Shown piece after piece: positions 59,946-64,000 of a DNA stretch of 64,000 nt. A model generated the notes under the pieces. That model worked only from the letters and a program-made list of their open reading frames with translations, was not told where the DNA came from and searched no databases. Each line of letters opens with the position of its first letter. Positions within the stretch are counted from its first letter, which is position 1. The position numbers and the translations under genes are program-made. Origin of the DNA: Mangifera indica (taxonomy: Eukaryota; Streptophyta; Magnoliopsida; Sapindales; Anacardiaceae); NCBI RefSeq assembly GCF_011075055.1, contig NC_058151.1:9008251-9072250 (forward strand), given 5' to 3'.

Positions 59946-61771
59946 TGAGGTTTTAGGGTGTCATTAATCGATAGCGCAATGAAATTAAAAATTTTAAAAA
60001 ATATAAAAGATCTTAAAACCTATCTAGGATACCCGTTTTAATGTATAGATTCATGAACATGTTAAACATACATAGGGTGTTTAAAAAATATACCTGCATT
60101 GTTGGCTCTTCTAAGACTTCATGTGGCTATGTAAAGATTGTTATCCAACCCTCTCAAGGTGAAGTCTTGGTATCTACATGGAACATGAATGAAAGGCAAT
60201 ATAAAAAAAAGCTTACTAGTACTTTCGTCAACTAGATCTGGAAAATTAGATCACTGTAAGGAAGCATGCGTTAACAAGATTCTAGGTGTAGAGATGTGTG
60301 TTTAGGATTTTTTTGTGTTTTTTCTTTTTTAAATTTGACTCAAACTAAACATCTTTATTTATAAGGTGTGCATAGATCCTAAGTTAGTTAGGGTTCTAAC
60401 TACTTAGGTAATAAGGTGTCAAAGAGTTCTTATTAAATTAAGACTCTTAATACATTGAAAGTTTTAATGCATAGGAATGCTAATTAAATTAGGATTCCAA
60501 CTCAACCTAAACTTTTTATCAAACAAAGACTTTGAAAAATCCTTATTTAACTAAAACACCTTACTTACGAGTTAACTCAGCTAGTTGACTCGCATCCATC
60601 ATTTGGCCTTACTTGGTTGGACTTCTAATGGGTTCAATCGAAACCACATAGTGCATTTGCACGATGCCATGTGACAACATGCACACCATATGATTTTAGT
60701 CAAAATACATCTATACGTTTCACTCTTTCCATGATCTGAAGATTTTCGTCAAACAATCTTTGCTTCTTGGTTTGTATTAACCCTTTAATACGTTAGCCTA
60801 TAAGCTCTTTATCGAATTAATAGTATCTGAATTCAAGTCAAATTTAGACATAGATTAAGATTGGCCTCTAGAAAAGTGTCATGATCACCCGATGACAAAG
60901 TATCAGCAGATATCTCTATAAGCTTGTACAATATCACAATTACATACAATTCAATCCTTTTGTCAACCAACATATCTCGAGGCTGAGACATAGAAGTGTG
61001 TTTATCTCATTAGTTCCTCAATATGAGCTGATACACATTAATGACTTACATAGATTAGGTTACAACCTTATCCTACTGTGGCCATAGATTCAAGCAATCA
61101 TGAATGTCTTTCAGTATTCATATATGAGATTTCTTCTCCTATGCTCAAGAGTGACAAATCTTTTATTGATCAATCATATCCTCTATGTAATTCATGATAT
61201 AGTCGTTCACTACCTTTATGATACCTCTATTATAACAAAACTTTGGATAGTAACAAACTATATCGATCCTTACACGAGATAGTCTGACAATCTCAAGTCA
61301 AGGGATCACATGCACTTGTGGTATTCAAAGGATTTGTTTTATAAATATTAGAGCAACTATCCATATGGATATCCTCTGGTAGGGCCAATCTAATGAACAT
61401 GTCTTCAAAGTGCACCCATGTGTTGAATCAAACCGTTAGCAAACAGTTTTAATATGTGAGAACTGCCACTACCTTTTGGTAGGACTGCTTAACACTATGA
61501 TAATCTCATCACTATTACATGTACCCTTAGTTATTGTAATGTTAGGATTATGGAAATTTCTATAATGACCATCTAATGTGTGCATAAAGTTTCCATGATT
61601 AGTCTGGTGATCCCCTTGTCATAATTCTACCTCTTTAAGGGCATGTTATTCTCATAATCATATAATAGACAAATATATGAAATAAATAATTGCAAATCCT
61701 TTTATTAGTTAATAAGATAAATTACAATTACAAATGTCCGATCAATTGGCTCTAGGGCATCTACTCTAACA
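59946..61771 (-). mobile_element. Long 5' LTR of the copia element (1.83 kb)
   Basis: On the minus strand it starts TGTTAGAGTAGATGCCCTAG, a start I associate with a widespread group of plant copia LTRs. It ends at 59946 beside the primer-binding-site complement. Its partner at the other end of the element is not in the window. Frames at 60041-60235 and 61100-61282 lie within it and are not genes. Confidence 0.7.
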
Positions 61772-64000
61772 TAAATAACCCTAACATAAATACATATTAA
61801 TAAAGGTCCATATAGATAAATAACCAAAAGGCCCCTACCCATCATGCGACATCTTGGGCTAAACTGCTACTTCTATCATCACTCCATTGCTCCACAAATC
61901 TACCTATAAAATCATAAGAGAACACGGTGAGTAAAACACACTTAGTAAGTAGGTAAACACATAACATAACATCATAAACTATTTGCTTGATGTCTCATGT
62001 TTATCGATGTTGTGGTGTTTCAAATGTTTTCCTAACATTCTAGATACCCATCCGATTTATTCAACACCTTGTACCTATTCTCATTATCAATTTCATCCTT
62101 GATGACTCGTGTCGAATGATGTAAAATAATGTCCCTAATGTTTAGTGAAAACACTTGACATCTTTGATGTTAACTTTACGATATACTTATATACACGTCG
62201 GTTAGGCTTAGTGTTAAAGTCATACAGACTAACCTCATTGCTTTTATTGTCATACCTAACTCAGCTCGAGAATGTGTCATAGTATACATAACTTGGTGAC
62301 AGGTTACACTGTAATTAGCTTGGTGACTAATCTATATTGTACTAAACCTGGTGGAATGCACACCATACATAACTTAGTGGTAAAAATCTAATATTGCATC
62401 ATTGGTATTTTTGACTCAAAACTGCTCTGATCAGGGTTCATCTTGTCATCCACATAGTTAGACACCTCAAAATGCTCAGATTATTAATAGCCTTTGTTAA
62501 GGTCTTTTTTCCTATTTTCCCTCATAATTAGCCCTTTTAAGGGTAAATAGTCGATTCAATAGACAAGTATAAGATTCCCATCGTTTAAATCCTTAAAGTC
62601 CATTTTTCCCATAAGTACACAAGGGTATGCCCCATGCACATGGGTGTTATCTCTCCTAACACACACTAAATGTACATGTCACACATGGGGAGATATTCCC
62701 CAATTCCACACGATCATGTGTCATATGACACACATGCATTTGTCGTTGAAATTCTAGAATTTAGCCAATCGATCTATTGATTTCCAACTGCACAAAAATC
62801 ATTTTAATAATTCTGAAATTCGTATCTTTATGAAACACAACCACTCTAACAATTTACACTCAACTGAATTCCACACCAAAACCCCAAATCATGCAAATTT
62901 CAACATAAATCATCCTTACCCTACACTAGGGCTAGATTCAAGCCAAGTCGAGATTGGCTCGCAGCCAGCTCAGGCTCGGCTAGGTTATTTATGGGCGGCT
63001 CGAGTTCGGCTCATTTTTGACTCGGTTCGGCTCGTTTTTCATATCAAAACAACATCGTTTTGTATATATATGGATCAAAACGACGTCGTTTTGTATAAAA
63101 AATTTTAAAAAAAAATCTACTGAGCCAACCTGAGCCAGCTCGAGCTTGGCTCGAGCTTGATCGAGCCGAGCAGAGCCTGACTCGTTTTAGGCTCGAATCG
63201 AGCCGAGCCGAGCCGAGCCGAGCTCGAGCCCGAGCTGGCTCGGCTCGAGTCTAGCCCTACCCTACACTATGATATGAAACATATCAATTATTCACTGTTC
63301 TTACCAAATCATTTACCAATTATAAACAAATCTCTCTACTATGAACTGCATTCAAGAACCATAACTTCTTAAATTATTCCTTCATCCATCCACAATAAAC
63401 AATTGATAATAATGCATCCAAGTTTATAATTTCATTAAAAAAACACAAAATCATATTTTCTTTTCCATTTGGAAATCATAATACAAATATTCAGTATCAT
63501 TATCAAGAGATCATAGAGATCATACATACAAGATTATTCATGGAAAAACCATCTAAAGAAAATTCCCTACTTACCTCTCTTTCGATGCACAAAATAGTAG
63601 TCACATGGCAAAAGTTTCTCCCCTATGAACCTATAATGGCTTTCTTATCGCTAACTCCTTCCTTGGCTCTCTCTCTTTTCTCTTAATTTTCTAAAGAACA
63701 TGGTGAGAAGGTGAGTCAAAACTCATCTGGATTGATTTTATTTTCATTGTAATTAGCGATACATGGTTATGTATGTCATTACACCTTAATGGTAGTTTCT
63801 AAGATCCTCACAAAACTACTCTTTATCCAGAAATTTAAACATGTTGACTATGCACAAGCATGTACTATTCATACATGATTGTGCATCCTTTCCAAACTTT
63901 TACTTGAGAAAAGACCATTTTACCCCTTACCACATCACACACGGGAGTGTGGCAACTCTAAATGATCGTGCACCATGAATTCTTAACATATTTGCATACT
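61772..64000 (-). mobile_element. Probable gypsy LTR sequence continuing past the window
   Basis: Shares order and wording with other gypsy LTRs here: GAGTAAAACACACTTAGTAAGTAGG (positions 61931-61955) compares with the start-site region near 14780. Later come repeated short words for CACATGGGTGT and ACACGATCATGTGTCA. CTTACCTCTCTTTCGATGC near 63570 compares with CTTACC at 19420 and 49610. It may be the flank into which the copia inserted. It is interrupted by the hAT MITE at 62927-63259. Confidence 0.5.
62927..63259. mobile_element. hAT-type MITE with paired internal palindromes
   Basis: Inverted ends: the left starts TAGGGCTAGATTCAAGCC and the complement of the right end starts TAGGGCTAGACTCGAGCC. 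The exact 8-bp TSD CCCTACAC lies at 62919-62926 and 63260-63267. The arms consist of GAGCC/GCTCG repeats. The middle holds AAAACAACATCGTTTT (63046-63061) and the perfect palindrome AAAACGACGTCGTTTT (63077-63092). An open frame at 62830-63108 crosses it by chance. Confidence 0.92.

Noticed and set aside
1..64000. tRNA, rRNA or organellar DNA
   Set aside because: No cloverleaf-like tRNA gene or rRNA block was recognised; the tRNA-like words are primer-binding sites of LTR elements.

Overview
The window reads as nuclear DNA of a eudicot plant. It has spliced genes, a nucleus-encoded plastid ribosomal protein, plant RING and VQ families, low GC, and abundant LTR retrotransposons, hAT and Mutator-like (MULE) elements. 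The species cannot be told from sequence alone. I see no tRNA, rRNA, CRISPR, organellar block or prokaryotic operon.

Genes are sparse. Three look intact: a two-exon PSRP5 gene (plastid 50S ribosomal protein 5, 3061-3642, +), a single-coding-exon RING-H2 E3 ligase of the RHC1A type (29755-30687, -) with a probable 1.07-kb intron in its 5' UTR, and an intronless VQ-motif gene (37512-38222, +) with three W-box sequences upstream. A fourth locus (43393-44425, -) holds the first two exons of a plastid Mpv17/PMP22-family gene. It has an in-frame TAA and no detectable later exons, so I call it a pseudogene.

Layout: 24-580 is a TRIM-like retroelement. 3-4.7 kb holds PSRP5. 4684-5745 is a non-autonomous hAT carrying a broken carboxylesterase 5' fragment. 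5788-7047 is a second small LTR element. 8443-25662 is a non-coding LTR element enlarged by nested insertions: a hAT (9388-10834) that itself carries a MULE-MITE (9732-10208), and a three-LTR gypsy array (10868-19878) that carries a hAT MITE (15500-15839). 26-44 kb is the gene-bearing AT-rich part with scattered MITEs. 45.3-46.6 kb is a decayed hAT transposase and 47.1-47.9 kb a decayed MULE protein. 48.0-64.0 kb is a second retrotransposon nest in which gypsy pol is fused to a truncated copia element containing a probable solo LTR. The copia long LTR follows, then gypsy-LTR-like sequence with another hAT MITE.

The three intact genes are housekeeping or regulatory and do not form a pathway. 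Every LTR element whose direction could be read lies on the minus strand. Many element borders are fixed by target-site duplications (TSDs) read directly from the sequence. I found no new enzymatic or defence system. The strongest leads are the gene-capturing hAT, the 100-bp repeats abutting both LTRs of the 17-kb element, the paired palindromes in the hAT MITEs, and the broken Mpv17 gene.
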